From: Streptomyces sp. CB01373
Lineage (GTDB): Bacteria; Actinomycetota; Actinomycetes; Streptomycetales; Streptomycetaceae
DNA: 64,000 nucleotides
Direction of reading: 5' to 3'
Assembly: GCF_002803075.1 (NCBI RefSeq)
Contig: NZ_NNBK01000002.1
Location: forward strand, 186,001-250,000
Notes under the pieces: model-generated
The model's input: only the letters and a program-made list of their open reading frames with translations
Database searches by the model: none
What the model was told of the DNA's origin: nothing
Shown here: piece by piece, positions 63,320-64,000 of the stretch
Position numbering within the stretch: position 1 is the stretch's first letter
How the letters are laid out: every line of letters begins with the position of its first letter
Position numbers and translations under genes: made by a program

Positions 63320-64000
63320 TCAGCGGGCCTCAGGCGACGGGCGCAGCTGGGCGTCGGCCAGGGCCCGGGTCACGCCGTGCTCCGTGCGGCCCAGGAACTT
63401 CGGGTCCGGCTGGAACACCGCCTCCAGGGCCGCCTTGCCGGCCGCGAACACCTCGCGGGTGCCGCCGTAGTACCAGGTGGCGTCGTGCTTGGCATCGACG
63501 CCGACACCGTAGGAGTCGATGCCCGCCGCGTCGCACAGCGCGACCGCACGGCGGACGTGGAAACCCTGGGTGACCAGGACCGCCCGGTCCACGCCGAAGA
63601 TCTTCTTCGCGCGGACGCAGGAGCTCCAGGTGTCGAAGCCGGCGTAGTCGCTCACGATCCGCGTGCCGGGCACGCCCCGCTCGGTCAGGTAGGCGCGCAT
63701 CGCGTCCGGCTCGTCGTAGTCCTCGCGGCTGTTGTCGCCGGTCACCAGGAGCACCTTGACCCGGCCCTCGTGGTACAGCTTCGCCGCCGCGTCCAGCCGG
63801 TGCGCCAGGTACGGCGACGGCTTCCCCTGCCACAGGCCCGCGCCGAAGACGACGGCGACGTCGGTGCGCGGCGCGTCCGCCGTGGTGCGCAGCCGGTCGC
63901 CGGCCGTGACGTAGGTCCAGGTCGCCGGGAGCAGTGCCAGTACGCACCCGGCCATCACCACCTGCGTCAGCAGCCGCCGCCCGGCACGGGTGCGCGGCAG
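63320..64000 (-). CDS. SanA/YdcF-like DUF218 membrane protein, 5' end outside window
   Basis: The frame is open to the right edge (residues LPRTRAGRRLLTQVV precede the first internal start), so the true start is probably beyond 64000. An N-terminal hydrophobic helix is followed by a DUF218 domain: VVFGAGLWQGKPSPYLAHRLDAA, LLVTGDN, EPDAMRAYL, VSDYAGFDTWSSCVRAK and LVTQGFHVRRA. SanA-type proteins affect envelope permeability to vancomycin. The catalytic role is not known. Confidence 0.88.
   Translation of the reverse strand: MPRTRAGRRLLTQVVMAGCVLALLPATWTYVTAGDRLRTTADAPRTDVAVVFGAGLWQGKPSPYLAHRLDAAAKLYHEGRVKVLLVTGDNSREDYDEPDAMRAYLTERGVPGTRIVSDYAGFDTWSSCVRAKKIFGVDRAVLVTQGFHVRRAVALCDAAGIDSYGVGVDAKHDATWYYGGTREVFAAGKAALEAVFQPDPKFLGRTEHGVTRALADAQLRPSPEAR

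Overview
The window is a stretch of a Streptomyces chromosome. The evidence is very high GC with strong third-position G/C bias, a leuA attenuator leader peptide of the actinomycete type, a Scr1-type regulator/DUF397/anti-sigma-like trio, DasR-like sites before a GH18 chitinase, rare TTA (bldA) codons in two genes, and short palindromic repeats typical of Streptomyces. No rRNA, tRNA or CRISPR array was seen.

Layout. 1-8.2 kb: the end of a tricorn-type protease, a HIT protein, an RNase Z-like hydrolase, an adenosine/adenine deaminase carrying an in-frame repeat insertion, and a glucarate catabolic operon (KdgD, enolase-superfamily dehydratase) followed by a PfkB kinase. 8.3-10.5 kb: a secreted GH31 enzyme whose 3' end runs into era. 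11.4-21.2 kb: a catabolic island lying between era and the cytidine-deaminase-like gene that normally sits next to it. It holds an MFS importer, a CYP199-like P450 with a phthalate-family reductase, an IclR regulator, a metallo-hydrolase, an aldehyde dehydrogenase and a coniferyl-alcohol-dehydrogenase-like SDR. A TTTCCAC-N3-GTGGAAA motif occurs at both promoter regions of the island. My inference is uptake and O-demethylation/oxidation of lignin-type aromatics.

21.2-26.0 kb: the conserved phoH-ybeY-CNNM/CBS-mmcQ-cdd-like block. phoH is interrupted by a 360-residue intein with class 3 (W-C-T) signatures and a LAGLIDADG endonuclease. 26.2-31.1 kb: a GH1 glucosidase, an M4 protease with an emfourin-like inhibitor, and leuA with its leader. 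31.2-40.2 kb: a TerB protein, a tyrosine phosphatase, a TAT-exported class A beta-lactamase with an ambiguous start, recO preceded by a decayed copy of its own 5' end, uppS, the zinc module zur-znuBCA with two Zur boxes, and glyS.

40.2-52.5 kb: a chitinase with DasR sites, an aldo/keto reductase plus TetR pair with a large operator-like dyad, an exported protein, an MFS exporter, dusB, an LtaS-like sulfatase with a repetitive disordered N-terminus, and pyruvate phosphate dikinase. 52.5-64 kb: a TauE exporter, an intact VapBC pair, a class F sortase with a putative substrate, two decayed toxin loci flanking the Scr1/DUF397/anti-sigma trio, an ECF41 sigma factor with its flavoprotein target, a secreted M4 protease, a gamma-glutamylcyclotransferase-like protein and a SanA/YdcF-like protein cut by the right edge.
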